Positions 1 through 10,235 of a DNA stretch of 41,035 nt are shown in pieces (the first letter of the stretch is position 1; each line of letters begins with the position of its first letter). The translations under genes were made by a program, and so were the position numbers. Origin of the DNA: Gemmatimonadales bacterium (lineage in GTDB: Bacteria; Gemmatimonadota; Glassbacteria; GWA2-58-10). A model generated the notes under the pieces. The model made no database searches, was not told the origin of the DNA, and was given only the letters and a program-made list of their open reading frames with translations. Location of the stretch: the NCBI GenBank assembly GCA_024278175.1, contig JAJRTS010000006.1:1-41035 (forward strand), in the 5' to 3' direction.

Positions 1-236
1 TCAAACTTGTTATTTTCCTGTTGACTGCCGGGCCGGATGCGGTTTGCGCGGCCTGGAGGTGAAACCCGTGGGGTGTTAGTGTTACTGGCAGAGTAACAAG
101 ATACAAGGCAAGACTAAAAGCAGGCTAATCGTAAAGCGTTAAGAATGAAGAAGATATGTATTCCTGTCAACGCTGTGAGTTCTGGCACAGTTATTGACTA
201 TATCTTTTATAGACCAAAATACCTACAGGGGGAAGT

Positions 237-3200
237 GTGTCCTTTTTTAAAGTTTCGAGATTTGCAACGTTGATGGTTCTTGCCGCCGCCTCTATGCTGT
301 CCGGCGCCGGTGAAGAAGTGTATAACTGGACGCTCAGCGGCTCGTTATATGCTGACCGGGATACTAGCTATATCTATATCAACGTTAACAATTTGGTCGA
401 TGTGACCGGGGTCACTGTAGAACTGCATTATGATACCTCTTTTGTTGAGCGCCTCTCTGATCAACTTATAGGTCGCGCCTCTGATATGAGTTATACGACT
501 AATTCGACTGCGACAGCCCCTTTTCGCAGGTTTGTGATTTACGACCTTGCAGATGACGTAATTGAAGCCGGTTCGGATAGCATCGTCCAGGTTGGATTCA
601 GAGTTAAAGAGAGTGTCGCGCTGGGTAGTCCGATTGCTATGTACCTTACTACCACCCAAAACAGGGCTACAACCTGGGATACGTTGGTAGTGCCTACTGA
701 TTTCCTGGTCACCGGCGTGCCCAATTTCGCACCGGCGTTCACCGCCCCCGGCGCACTGACCGGCAAGATGGGTACCCGTTTCAGCCTGCAGCTGATAGCT
801 GTCGACCAGGAGGCCGACTCCCTGGTTTACCGTCTGCTGGAGTCCCCGGAAACCGGCGCTACGCTGGATTCGCTTACCGGCCTGTTCAGCTGGACGCCGC
901 GCCAGAGCGGCCTGTTCACGGCCGTTTTCGAGGTCTCAGACGGGACGGGCGCCGATACGCTGAGCGTTCAGATCGACGTGGCCCAGGGTAATGTGGCCCC
1001 GGTCTGGCCCGCGCTGACGGCGGACACGCTTTATCTTCAGGAAGGCAGTGTTTTTACCCATACTTTCTCTCAACCCACCGATGACAACCTCGGCGATCTG
1101 CTCACGGTCGGTACGGGCACCCTGCCCGGCGCGGCCGCGTTCGATCCGCTGAGCCTTACCTTGAGCTGGACTCCCGGATTCGACGACGCCGGTGTCTACG
1201 AGCTGCTGCTTAGCGCAGCCGATGATGCCGGGCTGAAAGCCTACCAGACGGTTTATCTGAGGGTGGACAATGTCAACCGGGGGCCTGCGGTCAGTCTGAC
1301 CGGCGAGTCCATCGAGGTCGAGGAAGGCGAGCCTGTAAGTTTCTCTATTTCCGCCAGCGACCCGGACCGCGAGGCCGTTACCCTCTCCTGGAGCATTACA
1401 CCCCAGGTTTCCGGGGCCACCCTGGCTAACAATGTGTTCAACTGGACCGCCGCGGTAGCCGGCACATATACTGTCGAGGTCACGGTTACCGATCCATCAG
1501 GGCTCCAGGCCAGCGTATCGCTGATAATTACGGTCAGTGCGGTGAACGAGGCCCCGGTGTTTGCGCCGCTGGCCGATGTGAGTGTCGAGGCGGGCACGGC
1601 CGTGCAGGTGGAGCTTGCGGCGACGGACCCGGATGGCGACCAGTTGACTTATTCGATTATTCTGGCGGACTCTACTGAAAATATTCTCACGCGCGGCGCG
1701 CAGCTTGTCGCCAACGTGTTTAGCTGGACGCCGGCCACAACCGATGTCGGGCCTAACCTGGTTTCCGTGCGGGTTGTCGACCCCGAGGGTCTTGCCGGTG
1801 AGGTGCACTTCACGATTACGGTAACGGCCGATAACGTGAGTGCACCGGTGTCGTTCGCTGTTTTTCAGTCCCTGAGTGTCGAGGAAGGCGCGGAGTTGGT
1901 TTTCGAGCTGCCGCTGGCCGATTCGACCTCTTTTGTGCGCGACTCGCTCTCCTTCTGGGCCAGTGGACTACCCGATGGCGCGGTGTGGGACGGGGTGTCG
2001 GGGACGATTACGTGGACGCCGACTCTGCTGCAATCCGGGATCTACACCCTGGACTGTGGTGTGAGCGATGGTAGTTTCGAGGACATTCAGCAACTCGTGA
2101 TAGCGGTGCTGGAGAAAGAGGTCGCTCCGGTGATCGACCCGGTGGGCAACGTTGAGGTGGACGAGGGCGAGTTGCTTTCGCTCAGCCTGAACGCGGTCGA
2201 TTCCTCCAGCGGGGGACAGGTGCTGTTTTCCGCCGTGGATATTCCCGCCGGAGCGGAGTTGTTCGAGGGCGGTCTGCTCTACTACGCGCCCGGCTACGAT
2301 GCTTCCGGCAGCTACGAGGTTACCGTTACCGCCACCGATGGCGCGGGCAACACGGACAGCGCCACTTTTACCCTGACCGTGAACGATGTCAACCGGCCGG
2401 TGGAGCTCGAGCTGGCCAATTTCGCCGGTGGCGAAGTCGGTCAGTTGCTGGTGGTGGAAGTGAGCGCCAGCGACCCGGACGGCGATGACGTGACCCTCAG
2501 CGCAGAGAACCTTCCCACCGGTGCGGTTTTTGAGCCCACTGGCGGGGTAATGAGCTGGACGCCAACGGCAAGCGGTCTCTGGACCGTGCTGTTCATCGGT
2601 GATGATGGGAAAGCGGGGGGAGCGGACAGCGCGGAGATCATTATCTATGTAGGTGATGTCAACCGTCCCCCGGTGCTCGATCCGCTGAGCGCGGTGCTGG
2701 TCCGCGAGGGTGAGCAGGTGACAATCTCTATTACCGCCAGCGACCCGGATGAAAACGACAAGGTTACGATTACGGCTCCCAATCTGCCCGCCGGCGCCTC
2801 GTTGAGCCAGAGCGGCGACAACCCCGTGACCGCCACCATTTCCTACCTGCCCGGTTACACCCGGCAGGGTGTATTCGAGATTAAGATTGAGGCCGCGGAC
2901 GATGCCTCCACGCCACTGACTGTCAGTCGGCGGTTCAAGCTGCGGGTCGAGGACGTGGATGTGGCGCCCCTGTTCACCGGCGATCTGGCCGGAACGGGAA
3001 CGTTGGAAATCGAAGTTAGCGAGGGCGATACTCTCTCCTTGCGGCTTACCGCCACCGATGCGGGTGGTGACGCCTTGACTTACAGTGTGCTTAATCTTCC
3101 CCGTGGGGCCGGGATTGTGTCCGGTTCGCCGGACAGGCTGGTATACACGCCCGGCTATGACGTTGTGGGCCACGGCGGCACGTCCACCAGCAAGCGGATC

Positions 3201-4673
3201 AATCTCGAGGTGACAGTCAGTGACGGCAGCCAGGTTGTGAGCCGCGGCGTTACCCTGGTGGTCAACGACGCCAACCGTCCGCCCCGGATCCCGGCGCTGG
3301 AGGACCAGGTGGTTGACGAGGGCAATCTGGTCATTTTCCAGGTCAACGCCATCGATCCGGACGGCGACGGGGTCCGGATTTCCACGGCTGGCAGGGTGCC
3401 CTACCTTACCGCCGGCGATCCGCCCCCTGCCCGTATCCGCGATGGTAACGTGTTTATTTTCGATACCGGCCTTCTGTCCCGGGACTCGCTTATCCGTTCG
3501 GCGGTGTTCAAGTTCTGGGCCACGGACAGCCGCGAGTTGAGCAGTGACACGGTGCAGGTGGAGATTGCAATCAGGCGCGACACCACTTTTCAGTTGCCTG
3601 ACCTGGCCGCCGGCGGTTCTTTCACTTTCGGGCCTCAGGACAGCAGTTACGGTTTGAACGTCGTCAACAACGGCTCCGGCAGCCTGGGGGCGGGCAGCGG
3701 GCACGGCGCCAGCCTGTCGGGGTTCGCCAATCTGCTGGTCGGTGGTGGCGGCCAGAGTTTGCTGGCATCCTACGACGGGGGGCGGGAAAAGCAGAAGGGC
3801 GTGGTGGCGTTCACGTTCCTCGCCGGAGGTCTGGAAAGCCAGTTCTACGGTATCCGTCGCGGCTGGCAACTGGACCTGACCGCGCTGGCGGCGGCGGCGG
3901 GCGCGGACTCGCTGACCCCGGGAGCCAATGTGGAGGTCAGCCTTCAATATAATGATGAAGACCTGCCCAGCGAGATTCCCAATTTCACCGAGGACCGGGT
4001 CAAGGTATTCGGCTATGACGGCGTGCTGGGAACCTGGGTGCTGGCCGACAGCCAGTCGGTGGATACCACGACCAACGTGGCCACGTTCAAGCTGACCAAT
4101 CCTCAGTTGATCGATTATACGATCGGTGCGGTGCTGGACGTTATCGCCCCGATAATTTCAAACCTTCAGGTAACGGGCGGCAACTGGACGATTAACGTGG
4201 AGAGTGTCGATACGCTCTACTCTCTGGAGGGCAACTACACGTTCCGGGCCAATGTTACCGATGACGAGGTTGTTTCCAGTACCGGGGTGACACTCTATTA
4301 TGCGGTGGGCGGAGAAACTTTCAACTCGTTGCAGATGGAGCGCACCGGAGTCAACTTATTTACGGCCTCGCTGGCAGAGGGAACATTGGAGAGCGGGACG
4401 GTTATCAGTTATTATATCGAGGCGCGCGATGAGATGAACACGGTGCTTTCACCGGCCGGCGCTCCCGGTTCATTCTATCAGCTGGTCGTGGCCGAATACA
4501 CCGGTACTCCGGGCGACCTGGACGGCAATACCACAATCAACATTTTTGATCTGCTGGAATTGCTCAAAGTGCTGAGCGGCAGCGCACAACCCGGCGTCCT
4601 GTCGGATGTCGATCAGAACGGCACAACCAATATTTTTGACTTGCTGGAGTTGTTGAAATTACTGGCAAAATAA
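237..4673 (+). CDS. Large secreted protein: cohesin-like module, ~10 Ig/cadherin-like repeats, C-terminal dockerin pair
   Basis: GTG start at 237 follows a purine-rich GGGGGAAG. A signal peptide (about residues 1-25) precedes a cohesin-like beta module (about 30-150, with VELHYDTSFV resembling the cohesin LxYDPxxL strand). About ten putative-Ig/cadherin-like repeats of roughly 90 residues follow (about 163-1100), each opening with an N-x-x-P linker and carrying a DPDGD-type calcium-binding or W-T-P motif. A unique beta-rich region covers about 1105-1420. The last 54 residues are two dockerin EF-hand repeats, DLDGNTTINIFDLLELLK and DVDQNGTTNIFDLLELLK, with D1, D3, N5, N9 and D12 calcium ligands. 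Unlike the three genes downstream it has no PNPFNPSTT sorting domain. The likely role is a cell-surface or matrix structural protein that docks to cohesins. Domain families are clear; the binding partner is inferred. Confidence 0.85.
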   Translation: MSFFKVSRFATLMVLAAASMLSGAGEEVYNWTLSGSLYADRDTSYIYINVNNLVDVTGVTVELHYDTSFVERLSDQLIGRASDMSYTTNSTATAPFRRFVIYDLADDVIEAGSDSIVQVGFRVKESVALGSPIAMYLTTTQNRATTWDTLVVPTDFLVTGVPNFAPAFTAPGALTGKMGTRFSLQLIAVDQEADSLVYRLLESPETGATLDSLTGLFSWTPRQSGLFTAVFEVSDGTGADTLSVQIDVAQGNVAPVWPALTADTLYLQEGSVFTHTFSQPTDDNLGDLLTVGTGTLPGAAAFDPLSLTLSWTPGFDDAGVYELLLSAADDAGLKAYQTVYLRVDNVNRGPAVSLTGESIEVEEGEPVSFSISASDPDREAVTLSWSITPQVSGATLANNVFNWTAAVAGTYTVEVTVTDPSGLQASVSLIITVSAVNEAPVFAPLADVSVEAGTAVQVELAATDPDGDQLTYSIILADSTENILTRGAQLVANVFSWTPATTDVGPNLVSVRVVDPEGLAGEVHFTITVTADNVSAPVSFAVFQSLSVEEGAELVFELPLADSTSFVRDSLSFWASGLPDGAVWDGVSGTITWTPTLLQSGIYTLDCGVSDGSFEDIQQLVIAVLEKEVAPVIDPVGNVEVDEGELLSLSLNAVDSSSGGQVLFSAVDIPAGAELFEGGLLYYAPGYDASGSYEVTVTATDGAGNTDSATFTLTVNDVNRPVELELANFAGGEVGQLLVVEVSASDPDGDDVTLSAENLPTGAVFEPTGGVMSWTPTASGLWTVLFIGDDGKAGGADSAEIIIYVGDVNRPPVLDPLSAVLVREGEQVTISITASDPDENDKVTITAPNLPAGASLSQSGDNPVTATISYLPGYTRQGVFEIKIEAADDASTPLTVSRRFKLRVEDVDVAPLFTGDLAGTGTLEIEVSEGDTLSLRLTATDAGGDALTYSVLNLPRGAGIVSGSPDRLVYTPGYDVVGHGGTSTSKRINLEVTVSDGSQVVSRGVTLVVNDANRPPRIPALEDQVVDEGNLVIFQVNAIDPDGDGVRISTAGRVPYLTAGDPPPARIRDGNVFIFDTGLLSRDSLIRSAVFKFWATDSRELSSDTVQVEIAIRRDTTFQLPDLAAGGSFTFGPQDSSYGLNVVNNGSGSLGAGSGHGASLSGFANLLVGGGGQSLLASYDGGREKQKGVVAFTFLAGGLESQFYGIRRGWQLDLTALAAAAGADSLTPGANVEVSLQYNDEDLPSEIPNFTEDRVKVFGYDGVLGTWVLADSQSVDTTTNVATFKLTNPQLIDYTIGAVLDVIAPIISNLQVTGGNWTINVESVDTLYSLEGNYTFRANVTDDEVVSSTGVTLYYAVGGETFNSLQMERTGVNLFTASLAEGTLESGTVISYYIEARDEMNTVLSPAGAPGSFYQLVVAEYTGTPGDLDGNTTINIFDLLELLKVLSGSAQPGVLSDVDQNGTTNIFDLLELLKLLAK

Positions 4674-4803
4674 TAGCCGGGTTTAATAAAATGAGATATC
4701 TATAAAGATTGTGCGAACCCGAGCCTATAAGGAGGTAGATTGAAACCGTGACTGTAACTGGTTTTGGCGGTGTTTTACTAACTGCTAATTTGACAGAATG
4801 TTC

Positions 4804-4832
4804 TTGACATGAGAGATGCGTGGCAGTATAAT
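4804..4832 (+). promoter_or_regulatory. Perfect-consensus sigma70-type promoter
   Basis: TTGACA at 4804-4809 and TATAAT at 4827-4832 are separated by exactly 17 bp, so both hexamers match consensus. Transcription would start near 4839. This leaves an unusually long leader of about 300 nt before the start codon at 5136. It is the strongest promoter visible in the window and suits an abundant surface protein. Confidence 0.75.
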
Positions 4833-5135
4833 TTAGAGTATTTGGGGTTCCATGGGTGTAATGTATTTTAGTACCTGCCAAGGCAAAGCATTGTCGTTAA
4901 AAGAGTTACAGTTGAACGGGCGTTAAGCGCATACCCTGTGGGGGAGTGCGTGCAGCGCCTGCTGTTGTGGTTTGCGACCAAAGATTCAAACGGAATTCAA
5001 ACGGAGGTTTTGCAAAGGCACTAGCTGATGGTAATTCACGAAACGCACAAAGGAGGAGCGTATATGGAACAAACCGGACTGACTTTGCAGGAAGGCACCA
5101 CTTCTTTCTCTAACCTTCAAAGGAGGACAACTCTT
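4833..5135 (+). other. Long 5' leader with tandem in-frame ribosome binding sites
   Basis: No independent gene is visible here. An ATG at 5064 has its own strong AAAGGAGGAG site just upstream and is in frame with the downstream gene. A second site, AAAGGAGGA at 5118-5126, serves the ATG at 5136, which begins a textbook signal peptide. Starting at 5064 would add 24 residues in front of that signal peptide. Before the promoter, between the preceding stop and 4804, a perfect orphan TAAGGAGGT lies at about 4728-4736 and leads only to very short frames (three codons from TTG, or a 19-residue frame from the GTG at 4747). Confidence 0.55.
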
Positions 5136-8100
5136 ATGAAGTCACGCCTTCTGTCCACAGCAGCAGCTCTGTTTCTGCTGCTTGGGTTGGTAAGCACTAG
5201 CGCTTTCGCTCAGGTTAGCAGCAGCGATGCGGTTGATTTTTTCATTCGGACATACCAGAGCGATGGCGATCTGATCAGTACTGGCTGGCACAACACAGCA
5301 ACGACGGAAGATACTGTCGGCCGTAAGATGGATGTGCGCGCCGAGTGGGAGACAGCCGCTCAGTCGTTGTCATCCGTCAATTACACGGTTACGCTACCAG
5401 TTGGTACCGTGCTGATGGCCGATGCGGCGGACAGTGTTTTTCTGGTGATATACGATGGGTTTTCCACTGTCGGCACACCACAGACCATTTTGGTTAGTTC
5501 GTCTGACGTGACGCTGGTTCAGAATGACACTGCCAGTTACAGCGGCACCAAGAGGCCGTCGATAACTGTGACCAGTACTGTTCAGTTTGATACGGATAAA
5601 ACCTTACGGCTTGAAGTCTACAAGGGTGTGTATATCGGTAAATTGACTTCCCAGGTGAACTCTACAACTAACAACAAGATGCTGTTCACTCTGGCTCTCT
5701 CTTCACAGGCCGGAACGACGTTTGACGATTCATCCAGTATGGCCGCTATCAATGACCTGGTGGATGGTGTAGCATTCAACTCCAGTATCGGTGGCTACAT
5801 CGACGATGAGGACACCCCGTTCCCCAGTTCTGATACGGTCTTGTTTGTCGACCGTTTCGGTAACAACGTACCGGACTACCCGTCTGCCGCCGGCGACAGC
5901 ATCATAATCAGCGTCCCCTCCGGCGCAGGTTATTTTGGCGTCGATAGCGTTGATAACGCTATCACGGGTACAACCGCCAATACGTCTAGTATCATCGAGT
6001 ATCTGACTGCTACGGACAGCACCAAGGTTATCGTGCGTTATGATGCTAGCTTGATTAATACCACCGCGTCATTGACTGCTACTGATCTGTATCACCAGTT
6101 GAGCGGTGGTACAAGCACGACGCTGCTGCTTGGTATGCGCAGTCCTGCTTCGGTGACTGTTGGTGGCGCTGGTTTATCCTTCAATGGTACGGATGACCAG
6201 GATTCCACCACTTTTACGATTACCGTTTATGGTGAAGTTGCCTCAGGAACGGTGATCAACACCGCGGCAGCTAACAGCAGTTCTATCACCCGCGAGCGGC
6301 TGGCCAGTGGTGACAGCAAGAAGATCGGTTCGGTTAGTGTTGCCTGGACGCCTGCCGCTGCTAAGACCTATGTCGGTGACTTTCTCGGCGGTGGTCCAGG
6401 AAGCAGCCTGGCGATCACGCTGACGAACATTTTCGGCGAAAACTTTGCCAGCTCGTCCGTAATCGGTACCGACACCGATCCTGTTTCGTACAAGTTCCTG
6501 TACATGACATTCGGTACGGATACGACGATCAATACCGACAACACGACCGCCCTGCAGAGTGGCAAGCAGGTCAGCAGTGTTTACACAATGCCTGCTGCTA
6601 CCCTGGACTACACCACTGGCGGTACGGACGTAATTAACGGGTATAACATCGAGGCCACCATTGGTGCCTCCAGCACCGCAACAATCACCGGTGCCGCCAG
6701 CACACCTATCTATTTGGGGATGGCTTCGCACCCTGTCAACGACTCTATTATCGTTGTTGTCTACGCGGCAAACGATGCGGCCGTTAACGATACTTTCCGA
6801 GTCAAGGTTGAGCCGGGTTCGCCAGTTGCTTTCGACCTGGATACCCTGAAAGCCAACCTGGCCACAATTACCCCGACGCGTAACAGGTCCTTCCCGGTTG
6901 CGCTGCCGGCGTTCGCGCTGGATACGGCGTACAACAGGGTTGCGAACCTGGACTTGGGTAACGGAAACTCTGCTACCTGGCTTGATGCTATTACTGTCAG
7001 CGGTTACTCTGTCGGTAATGCCAGGGGAGCGGTGGAAGCAATCAACCTGCTCGTGGACGGACGGGATCCGCTCGGATACGGTGCGGCGACCGTTACGGAT
7101 TCGATTCTGGTCAAGGGCCTTGATTACGTGAACGGTTCCGTTGCCACAGACCGGAACGACCACGCTAACGTCAACGGTCTAATCCTGGCTGATAGCTCTT
7201 TTATTCTCGGCTTCAATAACAAGCGCCAGGACAGCTCGGTTGTTAATATCGGCGCCACGACTTATATCGACAGCGCTTCGGGCGACGCGATGGATGTCGT
7301 GCTGAACCTCGGTGGCGTCAACCGCGTGCTGAGCTTCGTCTGGAACCCCGCGCAGATAGGTAGCGGTTGGGATTGGGCCGAGCGCAGCCTGGATATCGCG
7401 TTGTTCTCACTGGCTGACACGACCAGCGTCGACAGCTCGGAGAACATCAGCGTTGTCTCGCCGACTGACCACAAAGCCGGTCAGGCTGTTGACACGATGG
7501 TTGTTCAGTTCGATCTGCCGCAGGGTAACACCATTGGGCCGAACGAGGCTGACAGCCTGATCTATGTCCGGTTCCAGAACATGTCCGGCTCCGGTGGTCT
7601 GCCGGTGGGCCTGACAGCAGACAAGGTCCAGGTTTCCTCGGATGGGGGCAGCAACTACTATGACGCCCTCGGTGTTTCGAGTATCACCAGCGAGGACGAG
7701 GACAGTGTCTGGTTGGCAACGCCGATCACGCTGAATGCATCCACCAGTGCCAAGACTGTACGGGTTCGGTTCCTGACCTTCGTCAACCCGACCGTGGCCA
7801 ACGTGGACAGCACCAAGATGTACCCGGTCACAGTCAAGAGCGAGGCCACGCCGGTTTCGGCTACCGATGAAACGGCAATGGATAACAAGGTTATTGCCGA
7901 TTCAACTGCGGCGCTGTTGGTTGTTACCGAGCAGGATACGCTCAGCAGAGCATATCCCCGCTGGTTGAGCGACGTTGTAAACGTCACGACAGCCCTGCCG
8001 ATGACCGCTGGTGTGGCCGGCAACAACTGGCGCATCCTGCAGGTCGATCAGTACGGTAACATCTATAACCAGGAAGCGGGCCTGACAGCCGGTGGCACCA

Positions 8101-9929
8101 AGAAGCTGATTGTCACCACCCTGGATTCCACGTCTACCGGTGATGCGACAGTTGTCACGCAGACCTACGACGCCGCGGTCACGACCAGTAGTGGTGCGAG
8201 CATGTACGATACCATTACCGTTACTATCGATACGTCCGGTACTAGGGCGTTGTACGCTGACAGCGTGGCTGTGACGCTGTACAACACCAACCTGGCTACC
8301 GACTACTACGTGATTGTTACCGATACGACGATGCTGGTGCGTGACTCCGTACTGGTATCGCTGCAAGCCGGCGCGGTTGCATCGCTGACGCTTGATCCGG
8401 ATTCCAACATGGTGGCTGGCCGCGGCGAATCACTGCCGACGTTGTCCGTTACCCTGAAGGATCAATACGATAACGTCGTTCCCGATTCGATCGTTTCGAT
8501 TGGTCGCATCTACGGTACCGATGGTTCGTTTACCGACACCAGCGGTGTCGCGGTACCTGATACGTCGGCGCTTGGCGATACTGTCAGCGTAGCAGCGGGC
8601 TCTAATGGCGTCGCTACGGCCGTGTTCAAGACCGGCGCGGTGCTGGACAGTGTTTCGCTGAAGGTCTGGACTGCTAATAGCGGAGTGACGGCCAAGTACT
8701 TCACTGCTAAGCTTGGTATCACGGTCTCCGGAGCCTCGTCGTTCACGTTCGTCAGCCCGGACACGACCGGTACTATCGAGCCGGATCTGGGTTGGGCGGT
8801 GGATTCGGTCAGTGCGAGCGGTGATACTGCCTGGGTCGCACAGGGCGCAGCCGCCACCATCACGGCTAATGTTACCGACGGTGACGATCTGAAGAAAGTG
8901 TATGTCAACGTCTGGCGCAGCGAATTGACTAAGGGAACAGACAATATTTTTACCGAGTCTGACCCTGTGTTGATCGCTGAGGCTGCTGACTCCGCGGGTA
9001 TTGCTACCGATTCAGTGACTGTCACGCTGGCAATCGGTGACTCGGCTAACGTGGATACGGCGGTTGTGATCAAATACCAGTTGGTTGCGATTGACGCCAA
9101 TGACGACACGACTTACAGCGACACCATAAAGTACACTGTCGCTCCGAAGCGTGGTAAGAGGGACATGACCAGCACAGCGGTCAACGTTGCCGACGTCATG
9201 CGTCTGGTTTACCTGATCGCGATCGATGAGATCGTGCCGAAGACCGTTGATTACCTGGGTCTGGATCTGGACTCGAGCGGCACCTTCGATACTCCTGACC
9301 TGACCGCCGAGTTGGCGATCTGGAAGGGTACGGGCACTCTGCTTGCCGGTGCTGAATCGCTTGAAAACGCAACCGCCAAGGCTGCTCTGAGCTACGAAGC
9401 CACCGACAAAGCCACTGCCAACCTGGCACTGAGCCTGGAAAGCAGCAACAACATGAACGTGGCTGTCTTCCGGATCAAGTACGATACGGAGAAGTTCGTC
9501 TTCGGTGATGCCAAGGCTACTGATCGTCTCAAGAATGTTTCGATCAAAACCGGCAACAACGAGAAGGACGGTGTCTTCACAATCGTTCTGGTCAACACCG
9601 AGGGTGGGAAGATTCTGCAGGGTAGCGGCGCGATCATGAACATCCAGATCAGCGCGGTCGGCGATAAGTTTGACGGCGTTGGCGACATCTCGCTGTTGAG
9701 CGCTGGCTTCGACGATGGTGTTACGGCTGAGCTCAGCCGCGAAGTTCTGTCGCCGAAGGCCTTGTTGCCGAAGGCTTTTGCTCTGAGCCAGAACTATCCT
9801 AACCCGTTCAACCCGTCGACGACGATCGCCTACGATGTTCCTGAGGGTGATAACGTCCAGGTTCAGCTGAACGTCTACAACATGCGCGGACAGCTGGTAC
9901 GGACACTGGTTAACGAGACTAAGAGCTAA
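5136..9929 (+). CDS. Giant secreted beta-rich protein with dockerin-like and cohesin-like modules; sorting domain truncated by an in-frame TAA
   Basis: The ATG at 5136 was chosen because AAAGGAGGA precedes it and it begins a canonical signal peptide (about residues 1-26, ending AFA-Q). The protein is 1,597 aa, rich in Thr, Ser, Asp and Val, and mostly unrecognised beta-sandwich sequence. An invasin/Big-like Ig segment lies around 1085-1190 ([13 protein letters not shown]). A dockerin-like pair follows at about 1343-1398; its second loop, [12 protein letters not shown], is complete and the first is degenerate. A cohesin-like module covers about 1400-1535. The start of the type A sorting/FlgD-like domain ([20 protein letters not shown]) begins near 1543. 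A TAA at 9927-9929 stops it after NETKS, although the same frame continues with 41 more codons of perfectly typical sorting domain. It is probably a surface protein; the effect of the stop on export is unknown. Confidence 0.85.
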   Translation: MKSRLLSTAAALFLLLGLVSTSAFAQVSSSDAVDFFIRTYQSDGDLISTGWHNTATTEDTVGRKMDVRAEWETAAQSLSSVNYTVTLPVGTVLMADAADSVFLVIYDGFSTVGTPQTILVSSSDVTLVQNDTASYSGTKRPSITVTSTVQFDTDKTLRLEVYKGVYIGKLTSQVNSTTNNKMLFTLALSSQAGTTFDDSSSMAAINDLVDGVAFNSSIGGYIDDEDTPFPSSDTVLFVDRFGNNVPDYPSAAGDSIIISVPSGAGYFGVDSVDNAITGTTANTSSIIEYLTATDSTKVIVRYDASLINTTASLTATDLYHQLSGGTSTTLLLGMRSPASVTVGGAGLSFNGTDDQDSTTFTITVYGEVASGTVINTAAANSSSITRERLASGDSKKIGSVSVAWTPAAAKTYVGDFLGGGPGSSLAITLTNIFGENFASSSVIGTDTDPVSYKFLYMTFGTDTTINTDNTTALQSGKQVSSVYTMPAATLDYTTGGTDVINGYNIEATIGASSTATITGAASTPIYLGMASHPVNDSIIVVVYAANDAAVNDTFRVKVEPGSPVAFDLDTLKANLATITPTRNRSFPVALPAFALDTAYNRVANLDLGNGNSATWLDAITVSGYSVGNARGAVEAINLLVDGRDPLGYGAATVTDSILVKGLDYVNGSVATDRNDHANVNGLILADSSFILGFNNKRQDSSVVNIGATTYIDSASGDAMDVVLNLGGVNRVLSFVWNPAQIGSGWDWAERSLDIALFSLADTTSVDSSENISVVSPTDHKAGQAVDTMVVQFDLPQGNTIGPNEADSLIYVRFQNMSGSGGLPVGLTADKVQVSSDGGSNYYDALGVSSITSEDEDSVWLATPITLNASTSAKTVRVRFLTFVNPTVANVDSTKMYPVTVKSEATPVSATDETAMDNKVIADSTAALLVVTEQDTLSRAYPRWLSDVVNVTTALPMTAGVAGNNWRILQVDQYGNIYNQEAGLTAGGTKKLIVTTLDSTSTGDATVVTQTYDAAVTTSSGASMYDTITVTIDTSGTRALYADSVAVTLYNTNLATDYYVIVTDTTMLVRDSVLVSLQAGAVASLTLDPDSNMVAGRGESLPTLSVTLKDQYDNVVPDSIVSIGRIYGTDGSFTDTSGVAVPDTSALGDTVSVAAGSNGVATAVFKTGAVLDSVSLKVWTANSGVTAKYFTAKLGITVSGASSFTFVSPDTTGTIEPDLGWAVDSVSASGDTAWVAQGAAATITANVTDGDDLKKVYVNVWRSELTKGTDNIFTESDPVLIAEAADSAGIATDSVTVTLAIGDSANVDTAVVIKYQLVAIDANDDTTYSDTIKYTVAPKRGKRDMTSTAVNVADVMRLVYLIAIDEIVPKTVDYLGLDLDSSGTFDTPDLTAELAIWKGTGTLLAGAESLENATAKAALSYEATDKATANLALSLESSNNMNVAVFRIKYDTEKFVFGDAKATDRLKNVSIKTGNNEKDGVFTIVLVNTEGGKILQGSGAIMNIQISAVGDKFDGVGDISLLSAGFDDGVTAELSREVLSPKALLPKAFALSQNYPNPFNPSTTIAYDVPEGDNVQVQLNVYNMRGQLVRTLVNETKS

Positions 9930-10055
9930 GGCTCTTATCAGATCCAGTGGGACGGTTCGGACAACTACGGACGCAGGGCCTCCTCCGGTGTCTACTTCTA
10001 CCGGATCAAGGCTGGCGAGTTCAGCAAGACTCGCAAGATGGTGATCCTCAAGTAA
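9930..10055 (+). pseudogene. Detached C-terminal 41 codons of the sorting domain, in frame after the TAA
   Basis: Reading on in the same frame from 9930 gives GSYQIQWDGSDNYG, then SSGVYFYRIKAG and a terminal KMVILK before a second TAA at 10053-10055. These 41 residues align with the ends of the next two genes (SSGVYFYRMSAG...KMVIVK and SSGVYFYRFVSS...KMIMLK). The stop therefore sits inside a conserved domain, not at its natural end. In both relatives the interrupted position is a small residue before Gly (ESG, GAG). TCA to TAA is therefore the simplest single-base explanation. A real nonsense mutation, a sequencing error and readthrough cannot be separated here. Confidence 0.8.
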
Positions 10056-10073
10056 TTGAGGAACGGTCTTGGA

Positions 10074-10109
10074 GAGTGCCGGATTCTTCAAGAATCCGGC
10101 ACTCTTTTT
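10074..10109 (+). terminator. Strong Rho-independent terminator
   Basis: A 13-bp perfect stem (GAGTGCCGGATTC paired with GAATCCGGCACTC) with a TTCAA loop is followed by TTTTT. It lies 18 nt after the second TAA at 10053-10055, so the transcript covers the complete sorting domain even though translation stops earlier. Confidence 0.9.
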
Positions 10110-10235
10110 AGACGAAGAATTATCACTATTGTCCGTATTGTTACGAAACAACCTTATGGGAATTAGACAATGGGATAAGGCAGATGATTGATTCTGAAGT
10201 TGTATCTGCTCGTCACAAGACGGGGAGGTTAAGAT

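Noticed and set aside
181-200. Possible sigma54 promoter (TGGCAC-N5-TTGA) upstream of the first gene
   Set aside because: The -24 half is perfect and the spacing is right, but the invariant GC of the -12 half is GA. No sigma54 activator is nearby.
1968-3947. 659-codon open frame on the minus strand
   Set aside because: It lies entirely opposite the Ig-repeat gene. Its composition (His/Arg/Gly/Val-rich, no domains) is what the complement of a GC-rich gene gives.
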